DNA of 64,000 nucleotides from Planctomycetota bacterium. GTDB lineage: Bacteria > Planctomycetota > Planctomycetia > Pirellulales > Lacipirellulaceae. The stretch spans positions 1 through 64,000 of the forward strand of contig JAJRSE010000061.1 of NCBI GenBank assembly GCA_024278955.1, in the 5' to 3' direction. Under the pieces are notes generated by a model, which searched no databases, was not told the origin of the DNA, and was given only the letters and a program-made list of their open reading frames with translations. How positions within the stretch are numbered: the first letter of the stretch is position 1; each line of letters begins with the position of its first letter. The position numbers and the translations under genes are program-made. Below are positions 26,344 through 35,187 of this stretch, piece after piece.

Positions 26344-27191
26344 TGAGCCAAGGAATTTTCTCAGCCGATCAGCTTTCTGCGTACCAGCAAGATGGTTACG
26401 TGCTTGTTCCCAGTTTATTCGACACCGAAGAAGTCGATCTTCTACGGCAGGCCGCCAAAGAAGATCGTACCATGGACGACCACGCCTTTGGTCGCGACGA
26501 TGGCGAAGGTGGCAGCGTCCGGCTTTCGCTTTGGAACTACCCCGGCGATGGCCTCTACGGAATGTTCGCCCGTAGTCGGCGAATAGTCGACACCGTCGAA
26601 CAAGTGCTCGACGACGAAGCTTATCACTATCATTCCAAAATGATCATGAAACAAGCCGTCACCGGCGGCGCCTGGGAATGGCACCAAGATTACGGCTACT
26701 GGTACGAGAACGGTGTTCTTTATCCCAATCTTTGTAGTGTTTTTACTGCCGTCGACGCGGCGACCAAAGAGAATGGTTGCTTGCAGGTGCTCAAGGGTTC
26801 ACACCTGCTGGGTCGGGTATCTCATATTAAGGTTGGCGACCAGACGTGTGCCGATCCCGAGCGAGTCGCTGCTGCTTCCGAGCAGTTAGAACTTGTCTAC
26901 TGCGAGATGTCGCCAGGAGATTCCGTATTTTTTCACGGCAATCTGCTTCATCGGAGCGACCAGAATCACTCACCCAATGACCGTTGGGCTTTGGTCTGTT
27001 GCTACAACGCCAAGAAAAACACTCCCTACAAAGAAGGACCTCACCCGAGTTACACACCGCTAGAAAAAGTCGATAACCAGGCAATCAAACAAGTCGGTAT
27101 TAAGCGGTTTTCTGACTCAACGGACGACAACTCATTCATGTCAGTCGATCACAAAGCCACCAGCGATTCGCTTGCTCAAGGTGATAATTAG
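26343..27191 (+). CDS. Phytanoyl-CoA dioxygenase (PhyH) family protein
   Basis: 282 residues, an Fe(II)/2-oxoglutarate-dependent oxygenase. The metal triad is H114 and D116 (WEWHQDYGYW) and the distal H203 in GNLLHRSDQN; R214 is the likely 2-oxoglutarate ligand. The N-terminal YQQDGYVLVPSLFDTEEV is a typical PhyH opening. The substrate is unknown. Its start overlaps the aminotransferase stop by one base, and a Gfo/Idh oxidoreductase follows, suggesting a three-gene small-molecule pathway. Confidence 0.88.
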   Translation: MSQGIFSADQLSAYQQDGYVLVPSLFDTEEVDLLRQAAKEDRTMDDHAFGRDDGEGGSVRLSLWNYPGDGLYGMFARSRRIVDTVEQVLDDEAYHYHSKMIMKQAVTGGAWEWHQDYGYWYENGVLYPNLCSVFTAVDAATKENGCLQVLKGSHLLGRVSHIKVGDQTCADPERVAAASEQLELVYCEMSPGDSVFFHGNLLHRSDQNHSPNDRWALVCCYNAKKNTPYKEGPHPSYTPLEKVDNQAIKQVGIKRFSDSTDDNSFMSVDHKATSDSLAQGDN

Positions 27192-27222
27192 GCTAAGTGC
27201 CGTGCCTAATCAATTGACTCCG

Positions 27223-28320
27223 ATGCCCTCACCCGACTCCAAACGCCCTCGCTGGCGAATCGCCGGAATCAACTTTGCCCACATGCACATGGGCGACAAT
27301 CTTCGCATGGCCTGGGAGCATCCCGACTGCGAAATTGTAGGCATTGCCGACGAGTCGGCTGAGCGAATGCAAGACGCGATTCGTAACTTTGCGATTCCTT
27401 CCGAGCGGGTTTTTACCGACTACCGAGCCTGCCTCGAAAAGACCAAGCCAGACCTCGTACTTCTCTGCCCTCCGACGGCAGAGCATGGCCTCTGGACGAA
27501 AAAAGTAGCCAAGTACGGCGTACACCTCCTGATGGAAAAACCCTTCGCCGCGTCGTTGGCCGAAGCCGATTCGATAATCGCAACCATGGAATCGACGGGC
27601 AAACTACTCGCCATCAACTGGCCCCTGGCTTGGGTTGCCTCTCACCGCACCGCCAAGCGATTAATCGACGAACATACAATCGGCGACGTCCTCGAAGTTC
27701 ACTACTACGACGGTAATCGCGGCCCCTGTTGGCACACGTCCGATAAAATCGAAGTCACTGCCGAAGAAGTGAACGCAAACAAGCCACACAGTTGGTTCTA
27801 CCAAAAGAATCAAGGCGGTGGATCGCTGCTCGACTATCTCGGCTATGGCGTAACGCTCGGCACCTGGTTCATCAACGGCCAGGTACCGATCGAAGTTACC
27901 ACCACCGTCAATTCACCCCCGGGACTTGAAGTCGACGAGCACAGCGTAACCGTCGCCCGCTACGAAACGGGGCTCTCCAAGTTTGAAACCCGCTGGGGTA
28001 CTTACACCGACCCCTGGACTCACCAGCCTCAACCACAATGTGGTTTTGTGATCGTCGGCACAGCCGGCACCATCAGCAGCTACGATTATCAACCGACCGT
28101 GCGAATCCAAACGGCCGAGTCTCCCGAAGGGCGAGACCTCCCGTGCGACGAGCTCCTACCTCCCCACCAAAACCCGGTCCAGTATCTGATCGACTGCCTA
28201 GAAAAGGGCCGGTCTCTCGAAGGCCCCCTCTCCCCCGCGATCAGCCGCATCGGTCAGCAAATCACCGAAGCAGCGGTCCAAAGCGCCCGTGAAAAACAAA
28301 CCGTGACGTTGCCGAAGTAA
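27223..28320 (+). CDS. Gfo/Idh/MocA family oxidoreductase
   Basis: 365 residues from the ATG at 27223 (MPSPDSKRPRWRIAG); a start at 27172 would overlap the PhyH gene by 20 bases. The N-terminal Rossmann domain (about 10-130) has the usual ADESAERMQDAIRNF and DLVLLCPPTAEHG. The catalytic Lys lies in LLMEKPFAAS, equivalent to the EKP motif. The C-terminal sheet domain fills the rest. These enzymes oxidise or reduce sugars and related alcohols with NAD(P). The substrate is unknown; context links it to the PhyH and aminotransferase genes. Confidence 0.88.
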   Translation: MPSPDSKRPRWRIAGINFAHMHMGDNLRMAWEHPDCEIVGIADESAERMQDAIRNFAIPSERVFTDYRACLEKTKPDLVLLCPPTAEHGLWTKKVAKYGVHLLMEKPFAASLAEADSIIATMESTGKLLAINWPLAWVASHRTAKRLIDEHTIGDVLEVHYYDGNRGPCWHTSDKIEVTAEEVNANKPHSWFYQKNQGGGSLLDYLGYGVTLGTWFINGQVPIEVTTTVNSPPGLEVDEHSVTVARYETGLSKFETRWGTYTDPWTHQPQPQCGFVIVGTAGTISSYDYQPTVRIQTAESPEGRDLPCDELLPPHQNPVQYLIDCLEKGRSLEGPLSPAISRIGQQITEAAVQSAREKQTVTLPK

Positions 28321-28344
28321 CGATCTCCGTTTGAAACAACACCC

Positions 28345-28364
28345 AAGCCCAGGGATTACAATCC
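28345..28364. repeat. AAGCCCARGGA gene-end motif, copy 1
   Basis: AAGCCCAGGGATTACAATCC lies 24 bases past the oxidoreductase stop. Close relatives lie at 34503-34522 (past the sigma factor stop) and 38226-38244 (past the uvrA stop, read in reverse). Confidence 0.5.
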
Positions 28365-28421
28365 CCGAGATTTCCTCAGGACTCTCTTCTTTCAGGCCCT
28401 TGTTTCCCCAAAAAAACAGCC

Positions 28422-28458
28422 TTGACGCCCGGCAGACTACTGTTATAGTTGTGTAGTC
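28422..28458 (+). promoter_or_regulatory. Promoter with overlapping inverted-repeat operator for the GntR-ABC operon
   Basis: TTGACG (28422-28427), a 16-base spacer and TATAGT (28444-28449) form a good sigma-70 promoter. A perfect inverted repeat GACTAC (28435-28440) and GTAGTC (28453-28458) with a 12-base spacer straddles the -10 box. This is a natural place for the GntR-type regulator encoded next to repress its own operon. Confidence 0.65.
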
Positions 28459-28486
28459 ACTTGGCAAGGAAAGAAAAATACCTCCC

Positions 28487-28894
28487 ATGATTCTTCGTAT
28501 CGAAAAAGGCTCTGCCGTCCCGATCTCTCGCCAAATTGGCGGGCAGATCGCTACGCTCTGCGCCTCGGGCAAGCTGAAACCGGGCGAGCGTCTCCCCTCG
28601 GTACGCGAGCTGGCTCGGGAGCTTGCCGTCAATCAAAACACCATCCTGCGAGTCTACGAGCGGCTCACCAGCGGCGGCCTACTCAAAATGCGCCACGGCC
28701 AAGGCACCTTCGTTTCGCTGCAATCTCAAGACGGCAGCCTCGCAGCCCATCGCAATCGACTGCTTGAAGAACTGCGTCAAATCGCTCGCCAGGGCGTTGC
28801 CTTGGGACTCACCAGCGAACAACTCCACGAGCTACTCACCGAGGCACTCGATCAACTAAACAAAACTAACCCAGAACCAGAGGCCACCTCATGA
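28487..28894 (+). CDS. GntR family transcriptional regulator (YtrA type)
   Basis: 135 residues. The winged-helix DNA-binding domain (about 8-75) reads ISRQIGGQIATLCASGKLKPGERLPSVRELA, then NQNTILRVYERLTSGG and the wing MRHGQGTFV. The C-terminal tail is short (about 60 residues) with no large ligand domain, which defines the YtrA subgroup. YtrA proteins repress ABC transporter operons that they head. Its stop overlaps the ABC ATPase start (ATGA), and a palindromic operator overlies the promoter. Confidence 0.92.
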   Translation: MILRIEKGSAVPISRQIGGQIATLCASGKLKPGERLPSVRELARELAVNQNTILRVYERLTSGGLLKMRHGQGTFVSLQSQDGSLAAHRNRLLEELRQIARQGVALGLTSEQLHELLTEALDQLNKTNPEPEATS

Positions 28895-29796
28895 GCGACC
28901 CGGTCATCGAAATCAAAGCCGTCTCGAAATCGTTTCGCCGCAACCACGTCTTACGCGAAATGTCGCTAGAAGTCGAACGCGGCCAAACCTTCGCCTTCTT
29001 AGGCCGCAACGGTGCCGGCAAGACGACCGCTATTCGGCTGCTCTTGGGATTGCTCGACCGCGACGAAGGAGAAATTCGCGTCCTGGGCCTCGATCCTACC
29101 GAACAACCTCTCGAACTTCGTGCCCGCGTTGGCTACTTGGCCGAAGATCAAACCATGTACGGCTGGATGCGGTGCGCAGAAATGCTAAGTTTCATCGCGC
29201 CCTTCTATCCCACCTGGGACCATGAACTCGCGCTGAAATACGCCCGCGAGTTCGAGGTGCCGCTGCAAACAAAAATAAAACATCTCTCGAAGGGCCAAAA
29301 CGTGAGGCTCGGCCTGGTCCTCTCGCTCGCCCATCGCCCCGAGCTGGTGATTCTCGACGACCCGGCCCTGGGGCTCGACCCCATCATGCGCAAGCAGTTC
29401 AATCGCGACCTCATTACCCATCTGCAAGGCGAAGGCCGCACTGTCTTTTATAGCTCGCACCTCCTTTACGAAGTCGAGCCGGTGGCCGACCAAGTCGCGA
29501 TTCTCGACCAAGGCCAAGTCGTCCGCCAATGCGATACCGAACACCTACGCAGCGACGTCAAGCAAATTATGCTTGGTCGCGATGCAGTATCGCTGGTCGA
29601 CCAGGGGTCGATTCTCGATCAGCGTCCCGATGGCCCCGAGATGGCAATCATCGTCGAAGGAGCCGAAGCGATCCTCGATAAGCTCCAACGAGAAGGCACC
29701 GACCACCGCGTGGTCGACCTAAACCTCGACGAAATTTTCGAGGCCTACGTCGTAGGGCAGGGCGAAACAGAACCCGTTGCGTCAACAAACAGGTAG
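28891..29796 (+). CDS. ABC transporter ATP-binding protein
   Basis: 301 residues. Walker A GRNGAGKTT at 38-46, the signature LSKGQ within HLSKGQNVRLGL, and Walker B LVILDDP followed by ALGLDP and SSHLLYEVE. The C-terminal 80 residues are an accessory domain, as in YtrB/CcmA-type exporters. It energises the membrane partner encoded next. It is translationally coupled to the GntR gene by a 4-base overlap and followed after 122 bases by the permease gene, with an inverted repeat in that gap. Confidence 0.93.
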   Translation: MSDPVIEIKAVSKSFRRNHVLREMSLEVERGQTFAFLGRNGAGKTTAIRLLLGLLDRDEGEIRVLGLDPTEQPLELRARVGYLAEDQTMYGWMRCAEMLSFIAPFYPTWDHELALKYAREFEVPLQTKIKHLSKGQNVRLGLVLSLAHRPELVILDDPALGLDPIMRKQFNRDLITHLQGEGRTVFYSSHLLYEVEPVADQVAILDQGQVVRQCDTEHLRSDVKQIMLGRDAVSLVDQGSILDQRPDGPEMAIIVEGAEAILDKLQREGTDHRVVDLNLDEIFEAYVVGQGETEPVASTNR

Positions 29797-29811
29797 AAAC
29801 ACAAACGGCTA

Positions 29812-29886
29812 GAAACACAGAGGCACGGTGGAGACTAAGCTTATTCTTATGCTTTCCTCTCAGTGACCTCCGTGCCTCGGTGTTTC
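29812..29886. repeat. Inverted repeat between ABC ATPase and permease genes
   Basis: GAAACACAGAGGCACGGTGG (from 29812) pairs with CCTCCGTGCCTCGGTGTTTC (to 29886) with few mismatches and a loop of about 34 bases. It is the same style of element as 47899-47970. As it sits inside the operon it could attenuate permease expression. Confidence 0.65.
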
Positions 29887-29918
29887 AAAAAATTCTTTGC
29901 CATCTAGCGAGACGAAAC

Positions 29919-31481
29919 ATGAATGACCTAACACAACCAATACGATCCATCTGGCTCAGCCTGTTTTGGAAAGAATGGCACGAGCACAAGTGGAAGCTGG
30001 TTTCGCTAACGGCCCTATGCACCCTAGGCTTGTGCCTCTTTGGCTTAAGCGGTCCTCACTCTCTTCAGCAGGGAGTTCATGCGATAGCACACTTCTACGC
30101 GATGCTCGCAGGAATCTTCCTAGGCATGAGCACCGCCGGTCGCGAAAGTAGCCGCAACACCCTGCCCTTCTTGCAATCGCTCCCCGTGCCGATGTGGCAA
30201 CCAGCCGCGGCAAAGCTACTGGTCGTACTCTGCACCGCAACCCTCCCGATACTTGCCTTAACCTGCATCTACTGCGTTTGGCACACATTTTACAGCATCA
30301 GCGGAATTGATCTCTCTCAATCCAATTGGTATGGGCCAAACAACAAATTCTATAACTGGGGAATTTCCAACTGGCTTGTCGCGACGATTCTCAGTAGCAT
30401 CCTCGTAGCCTCCAGCCTCATACTTTGGATCGCTGCGGCGGGCGCAAATCGTTCTGACGAAATCCGCGCCGGGGCGATTGGCTTCTTAATCGTTTGCTTA
30501 ATATGGCTTCCCTTAGCATTCGGACTCAACATCGCCGATAAGTGGGATCTCCCCATGCTAAAATATTGGGTCGGCATCCTATTTGCCGCGGCACCGGGGG
30601 GCGTCGCATTTGTCGGGACCGGCTACGGGTCACAAGGGAGTACCGACTGGTGGCAAAACTTTCTGCCCTATCTTGAATCCGCAATCGTCGGACACGGCTG
30701 CGTACTTATCTGGTACTTGCGTCATTACGGCAAAGCAGGCCCAGGAACTTCCCGCACCGACGGCAAAACACTCGCCCTCGCTTCGAGCGGGTATCAATAC
30801 TTGGCCCCACCCATGCGCAGCCAGCTCACCGCCATCGCCTGGAAACAAGTCCGAGAAACCGGCCCCTTGGCGTTACTCGCCATCGCCGGCGTCCTGCTGC
30901 TGACCACGATTTCTCATTTCACCAACGACTATCAAGTCTGCAGGCACAACCTAGGCGAAACCCTCGGCGGCATCACCGCGAGCGTCTGCTTTTTCGTCAC
31001 CCTCGTAACCGGAATCGGCGTCTTCTTAGAAGATCTCAAACCGCAGGTCGACCAATTCTGGCGCTCACACCCCGTAGACTACCGGCTCTGGTTCGGGGTC
31101 AAGTTCGTAGTTGGGGCAACTATTCTGGCCGTGACTTTCGGGTCGTTGATGCTGCTCGCCCTTTTGCTTTCCGACCGAAGCCTGTTTGGCGGCGATCCGC
31201 ATCCCGCTACTGCCGTTGGATTCACCGGCCTCGTTTTCTTGCTCATCTACACGCTCTCGATGGCAACCTACTGCATCCTCCGCCAACCCTTGTATGCGGC
31301 TGTCCTGACATTTGGACTGCTCTTCGCAGGGATCATCATTCCCCAGCTTATATGCCACCATTTCTTCGACACGACGTTGCCCTCGCAGGCAAAATTGCCC
31401 TTACTGCTGCTAAGCCAAGTCGCCGCCACGTTCGTGGCCTGGAAAGCCGTCAAAAACAACTGGCAAATGGGCGAGATCTAG
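29919..31481 (+). CDS. ABC transporter permease
   Basis: 520 residues from the ATG at 29919 (MNDLTQPIRSIWLSLFWKEW); 13 earlier codons lie within the repeat and are unlikely to be used. About twelve hydrophobic segments can be seen, in two halves separated near residue 285-300 where ALASSGYQYLAPPMRSQL restarts an N-terminal-like WKQVRETG motif. This suggests a duplicated ABC-2-type permease. With the GntR regulator and ATPase it forms a YtrABC-like exporter, whose substrate is unknown. Confidence 0.8.
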   Translation: MNDLTQPIRSIWLSLFWKEWHEHKWKLVSLTALCTLGLCLFGLSGPHSLQQGVHAIAHFYAMLAGIFLGMSTAGRESSRNTLPFLQSLPVPMWQPAAAKLLVVLCTATLPILALTCIYCVWHTFYSISGIDLSQSNWYGPNNKFYNWGISNWLVATILSSILVASSLILWIAAAGANRSDEIRAGAIGFLIVCLIWLPLAFGLNIADKWDLPMLKYWVGILFAAAPGGVAFVGTGYGSQGSTDWWQNFLPYLESAIVGHGCVLIWYLRHYGKAGPGTSRTDGKTLALASSGYQYLAPPMRSQLTAIAWKQVRETGPLALLAIAGVLLLTTISHFTNDYQVCRHNLGETLGGITASVCFFVTLVTGIGVFLEDLKPQVDQFWRSHPVDYRLWFGVKFVVGATILAVTFGSLMLLALLLSDRSLFGGDPHPATAVGFTGLVFLLIYTLSMATYCILRQPLYAAVLTFGLLFAGIIIPQLICHHFFDTTLPSQAKLPLLLLSQVAATFVAWKAVKNNWQMGEI

Positions 31482-31805
31482 CAGATCGCCTAAACGGGTA
31501 GCAGGTAGGATGGTTGGTTCTGTCGGCGATTGATGTGTTTTGCTTAAAGACTTTCAACCGACAGGTTCACCCATCGTGAGTAAAATTGCACGTGAAGAGG
31601 GGGCAAGCACACCATCCTTCCTTCCGATTAAATAACCAGCACGCAGGTGGCCAAAAATAACCTTCGCATTTGCCATCCCAAAATGCGATAATCCCCACGG
31701 GAAACCAGTTACTCACCAATCACAATCCAACACGTAAACGAGGAATGCCCCGGGTACCCGCTTCATCCCTCGCTTACGGGCTTGCTCATTTCCTATACTC
31801 CTCCG
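31482..31805. other. 324-base gap with repeat debris
   Basis: No gene. The segment near 31708-31800 can be read on the plus strand as NPTRKRGMPRVPASSLAYGL, a phrase I recall from many spurious planctomycete frames, so it is probably a dispersed repeat. The CGCATT element at 31650-31695 is listed separately. Confidence 0.4.
31650..31695. repeat. 46-bp CGCATT/AATGCG element, copy 1
   Basis: GCCAAAAATAACCTTCGCAT up to GCGATAATCCC. It matches 47812-47857 at 40 of 46 positions with no gap. The core CGCATT and AATGCG form a hairpin. Confidence 0.65.
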
Positions 31806-32588
31806 TTACTTCCACTCCGCCTCTCGCCCCTCTAAAAACGCAGTCGTGCCTTCTTGCGCGGCTTCTGTCGTGCAAGACATCGCACGCATGATTGCTCCCG
31901 TGCTCAGCTGCGATTCAAGCTGCTCACTCGCCATGTCGTTCAATAACCGCTTGGTGAGATGGATGGCTTCTGGGGCGCCGGTGGCGACCTGCTCGGCCAG
32001 TTCTGCCGCACGCGCCCAAACTAGGTCGCCTTTCACCAGTTCGTGAAATAGCCCCAACCGCTCTGCTTCAGGCGCATCAAGCACAGCCGAGGTGAGCAAC
32101 ATACGGGTCGCATGCGCCCGACCAAGGCGATGGCAAAGTAGCGGCGCAACCACGCCTGCCACGAGTCCGAATTGCGGGTCGGGCACTCCAATACTCGCTT
32201 CCTCTGCTCCAACCACAAGGTCGCAGGCAGCAACCAAACCTGCACCTTCGGAGAGCGCAGGTCCGTTGACCGCCGCAATAATTGGCTTCGGAGTTTCAAG
32301 CATGTGTAGAAGCAAATCGCGAAAGTTACTTGCGTCTTCGCCCCACTGCTTCTGAGCTGCCGGGGTGTCGATGCTCTGCAATTCTTTGAGGTCGACGCCC
32401 GAGCAAAAAGCGTCCCCCGCCCCGGTAAGAATAATCGCCCGGACACTTTTCTCCCGGTAAAGGTCGTCGAGCGCTTCGCCCAACTGTCCAATCATCGAAC
32501 GCGTCAGTGCGTTTTGATTCTCGGGCCGATTTATGACAACTGTCCCGCTACACCCGATAGTTTTTACTTCGATTAAATCTTTTGGCAT
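31806..32588 (-). CDS. Enoyl-CoA hydratase/isomerase family protein
   Basis: 260 residues from the ATG at 32588 (MPKDLIEVKTIGCSG); the frame is open far upstream (to 32996) but that part overlaps the divergent sigma-factor gene and shows no domain. Crotonase-fold signatures are NRPENQNALTRSMI, LTGAGDAFCSGVDLKEL and the second oxyanion site AVNGPALSEGAGL. The usual catalytic Glu pair near 115 and 135 is not fully preserved, so isomerase or hydrolase activity is possible. The C-terminal block MRAMSCTTEAAQEGTTAFLE is standard. Confidence 0.88.
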   Translation of the reverse strand: MPKDLIEVKTIGCSGTVVINRPENQNALTRSMIGQLGEALDDLYREKSVRAIILTGAGDAFCSGVDLKELQSIDTPAAQKQWGEDASNFRDLLLHMLETPKPIIAAVNGPALSEGAGLVAACDLVVGAEEASIGVPDPQFGLVAGVVAPLLCHRLGRAHATRMLLTSAVLDAPEAERLGLFHELVKGDLVWARAAELAEQVATGAPEAIHLTKRLLNDMASEQLESQLSTGAIMRAMSCTTEAAQEGTTAFLEGREAEWK

Positions 32589-32921
32589 GGGTATTTTCGC
32601 AGTTCTATAGTTCTTGTTTATTGAATCTTTCGCGATTCCAACTATAGCGGATTTGTCGATTCTGCTAAGCGCAGAGTTTCCTTGGCTGCCGCGTTGGCTA
32701 AAATTGGACCGGTTGCATTTCGGCAACCTCGTTGGAGAGAGACGTGGCGAAGTCTCAACGTGTGGACTCGCTCTTTTCTGTTCTCTCTCGCGTCCGTAGG
32801 CAACGTAACTCGTTGATGTCAAACAGGTTGTGGTTGCAGATACGCAGCCGAACTCTCGCCCGGCACGGGCTCTGCAATAGGGCAGCCTCAGACTAATTAC
32901 GCAGGCCCCGAGGAAGCAGCC
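32589..32921. other. 333-base divergent spacer upstream of the sigma factor
   Basis: Holds the starts of two divergent transcripts. No gene, strong promoter or hairpin was recognised. A purine-rich GAGGAAGCAG just before 32922 is the likely ribosome site of the sigma factor gene. Confidence 0.4.
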
Positions 32922-34484
32922 ATGCCACGCAAGAGCACTAAGACGAAAGCCGCAGCGGACAAAAGCCAAACCAACGGCCATGTTAGCAGTCGACAAAGCA
33001 ACAAGCCTGCCGTCAATTCAGTCAATCGTGAGGAGACTCCCCAGGAAACCAGTACTGGGTCGAGCGAGAAACAAACTCGGAGCAGTGCCGCAGTTGACGA
33101 TCCTGTGCGGATGTATCTGATGCAGATGGGCGAGATTCCCATGCTTACCCGTGATATGGAAGTCACTTCTGCCAAGCGGATCGAGTACACGCGTTCCAAA
33201 TTCCGAAGAACGATGCTTTCCAACGACTTTGTCCTCCACGGAGCAGCCGAGTTGCTGCAAAAAGTAGCCGACGGCGAGTTGAGACTTGATCGTACCATCG
33301 AAATCTCAGTCACCAACATTGCCGAAAAGAAACGTACCCTGAAACGGATCGGGCCCAACCTAATCACGATTCGTCACCTGCTATCGCAGAATCGAACGGA
33401 CTTTCGGATTGCGGTCAGTCGTCAAGCTTCTCAGGACGAGAAACAAGACGCTTGGCGGCGTTTGGTATGTCGTCGAAACAAGGCCGTGCGATTAGTCGAA
33501 GAACTCAAGCTCCGAATCCAAAAGCTGTTGCCGATCATGGAGCAGTTGCACGAGATCTCCGAACGGATGTCCAGTGTGAAGGAGCAACTCAAGCACCCCG
33601 AGCAGCTCTTGCACTCAGGCTTGCAAAATGAATTCGCCGAAGAGCTTCGATACTTGATGCGGATCACCCTCGAAACTCCTGCGACTCTCAAACGCGCAAA
33701 AGAGCGAGGTCTTCGCCGCAAAGCTGCCTACGATGCCGCCAAACGCGATCTTTCGGCCGCTAATCTCCGGTTGGTCGTTTCGATTGCAAAACGATATCGA
33801 AACCGAGGCATGAGCTTCTTAGATCTTATCCAAGAAGGCAACACAGGCCTCATGCGTGCGGTCGACAAGTTTGAACATGCCCGAGGCTATAAGTTCTCGA
33901 CCTACGCAACCTGGTGGATTCGCCAAGCAATTACGCGAGCAATCGCAGACCAAAGCCGTACGATTCGGCTCCCTGTTCATATGATCGATACGATGAGCAA
34001 AATTCGAGCGGCAGCCGCCGACTTTACCCAGGAGTTTGGCCGGGAGCCAAATCCCGAGGAGATTGCCGAACGAGCCGGGCTTTCTATCGAGGATGCCAAA
34101 TGCGTTCACAAAATGACTCGTCAGCCATTGTCTCTCGACCAACCGGTCGGCGATCACGACGAGAATCACTTCGGAGATTTTCTCGAAGAAAAATGCGTAG
34201 AAGACCCCTTGTACGACACTAACCTCGCAGCACTCAAGCAGCGTTTGGAAGAGGTTATGGAAGATCTCACCTACCGCGAGCGAGAGATCCTCCGACTTCG
34301 CTACGGCCTAGCAGACGGCTACACCTATACGCTGGAAGAAGTCGGAAAAATCTTTTCGGTCACTCGCGAACGTGTACGACAAATTGAGTCTAAAGCCGTC
34401 CGCAAGCTGCAATCGCCTTATCGATCGCGAGCTTTGACCGGTTTTCTTGATGGGCACGAGCCGGCTCCCGTCGAGGTGAATTGA
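32922..34484 (+). CDS. RNA polymerase sigma-70 family factor (RpoD-like)
   Basis: 520 residues. After a 50-residue polar leader comes region 1.2 ([20 protein letters not shown]), then a long non-conserved insert (about 95-270). Region 2 reads [40 protein letters not shown] and [15 protein letters not shown]. Region 3 ([20 protein letters not shown]) and region 4 ([34 protein letters not shown]) follow. All primary-sigma features are present except a long acidic region 1.1. It could be the housekeeping factor or a group 2 paralog; planctomycetes often have several. Confidence 0.92.
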   Translation: MPRKSTKTKAAADKSQTNGHVSSRQSNKPAVNSVNREETPQETSTGSSEKQTRSSAAVDDPVRMYLMQMGEIPMLTRDMEVTSAKRIEYTRSKFRRTMLSNDFVLHGAAELLQKVADGELRLDRTIEISVTNIAEKKRTLKRIGPNLITIRHLLSQNRTDFRIAVSRQASQDEKQDAWRRLVCRRNKAVRLVEELKLRIQKLLPIMEQLHEISERMSSVKEQLKHPEQLLHSGLQNEFAEELRYLMRITLETPATLKRAKERGLRRKAAYDAAKRDLSAANLRLVVSIAKRYRNRGMSFLDLIQEGNTGLMRAVDKFEHARGYKFSTYATWWIRQAITRAIADQSRTIRLPVHMIDTMSKIRAAAADFTQEFGREPNPEEIAERAGLSIEDAKCVHKMTRQPLSLDQPVGDHDENHFGDFLEEKCVEDPLYDTNLAALKQRLEEVMEDLTYREREILRLRYGLADGYTYTLEEVGKIFSVTRERVRQIESKAVRKLQSPYRSRALTGFLDGHEPAPVEVN

Positions 34485-34496
34485 AAAGCCAAATAT

Positions 34497-34536
34497 CACA
34501 CTAAGCCCAAGGAGTACAATCCCTGGGCTTGGTGTG
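34497..34536 (+). terminator. Terminator-like hairpin after the sigma factor gene
   Basis: CACACTAAGCCCAAGGA pairs with TCCCTGGGCTTGGTGTG at 15 of 17 positions, with a 6-base loop, and is followed by CGAGTTTTAAC. The T-run is short. It contains copy 2 of the AAGCCCARGGA motif (34503-34522). Confidence 0.55.
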
Positions 34537-34629
34537 CGAGTTTTAACGAAAGCATATTCTTGTATTTCTACGCTGCATTCCTATCACAAAAGCAGCGAAC
34601 GAGGTCAACTGAAAACCCTGCCACACTCT

Positions 34630-34664
34630 ATTTGGGAGTCTCACACTAAGTATAATTTGGGAGT
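34630..34664 (+). promoter_or_regulatory. TATAAT box with paired ATTTGGGAGT direct repeats
   Basis: ATTTGGGAGT occurs at 34630-34639 and 34655-34664, 25 bases apart, and TATAAT (34651-34656) lies between and partly in the second copy. This lies about 70 bases upstream of the solo HTH gene and may be an activator-type promoter. No convincing -35 box was seen. Confidence 0.4.
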
Positions 34665-34731
34665 GTACATCGAAATTACTGGGGTGTATCCTGGTGGTTG
34701 TTTAGAACCATTGCCTCGGGAGATACTAGAA

Positions 34732-34995
34732 ATGAAACCTCACCTCACCCCTCGACAAGCCGAAATCGTTCGCCTCGTCAGCCTCGGCTGCACGAACGAC
34801 GAAGCCGCCGACATCCTCAAGATTTCCCCCTCCACCGTGGATAATCATAAGACGCGAGCCATGGAAGCCTTTGGCACCAACAAAGCGATCCTCATGACTC
34901 GCTTGGCACTCAAGTATCGTATTACTTCGCAAAACGATAAGTTGACCACCCGCGAGAAACGACTTAGCGGTCGCAAGGGCGACGGCTGGAACTAG
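34732..34995 (+). CDS. Stand-alone LuxR/GerE-type HTH protein
   Basis: 87 residues from the ATG at 34732 (MKPHLTPRQAEIVRLVSLGC); the frame is open 66 codons upstream but covers the promoter-like segment and has no domain. Residues 4-62 are a GerE helix-turn-helix with TPRQAEIVRLVSLGCTNDEA, ILKISPSTVDNHKTRAMEAF and a short basic tail. No receiver or sensor domain is attached, so it is an orphan DNA-binding module, perhaps constitutive or controlled by a partner protein. Confidence 0.8.
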   Translation: MKPHLTPRQAEIVRLVSLGCTNDEAADILKISPSTVDNHKTRAMEAFGTNKAILMTRLALKYRITSQNDKLTTREKRLSGRKGDGWN

Positions 34996-35004
34996 TATTG
35001 CGTC

Positions 35005-35130
35005 GCAGCTTAATTTTCGGGTTCATGGAATCAACCGTGGCTAGCGCCAAAACGGATAATCCCAAAATTGAGCTGCGATGGCCACAGTGCTTTGACAATT
35101 CTTAGCTGTGACAAAGCACTAGTGCTTTGG
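35005..35130. repeat. Nested inverted repeats of the AGTGCTTTG family
   Basis: An outer pair GCAGCTTAATTTTCGGGTT (35005) and AATCCCAAAATTGAGCTGC (to 35076) is followed by AGTGCTTTGACA-attcttagc-TGTGACAAAGCACT (35086-35120). A second half-site AGTGCTTTGG (35121-35130) follows. The inner parts match the two ends of the 41363-41467 element with its middle missing. Confidence 0.65.
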
Positions 35131-35187
35131 TGCGTATTAACCCAGAGATTGCACCCTTGCAGCATCGTCAGAATTTCAAAAAAACTT

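Noticed and set aside
32589-32996. N-terminal extension of the enoyl-CoA hydratase frame
   Set aside because: It would overlap the divergent sigma factor gene and adds no homologous sequence; the ATG at 32588 fits the family.
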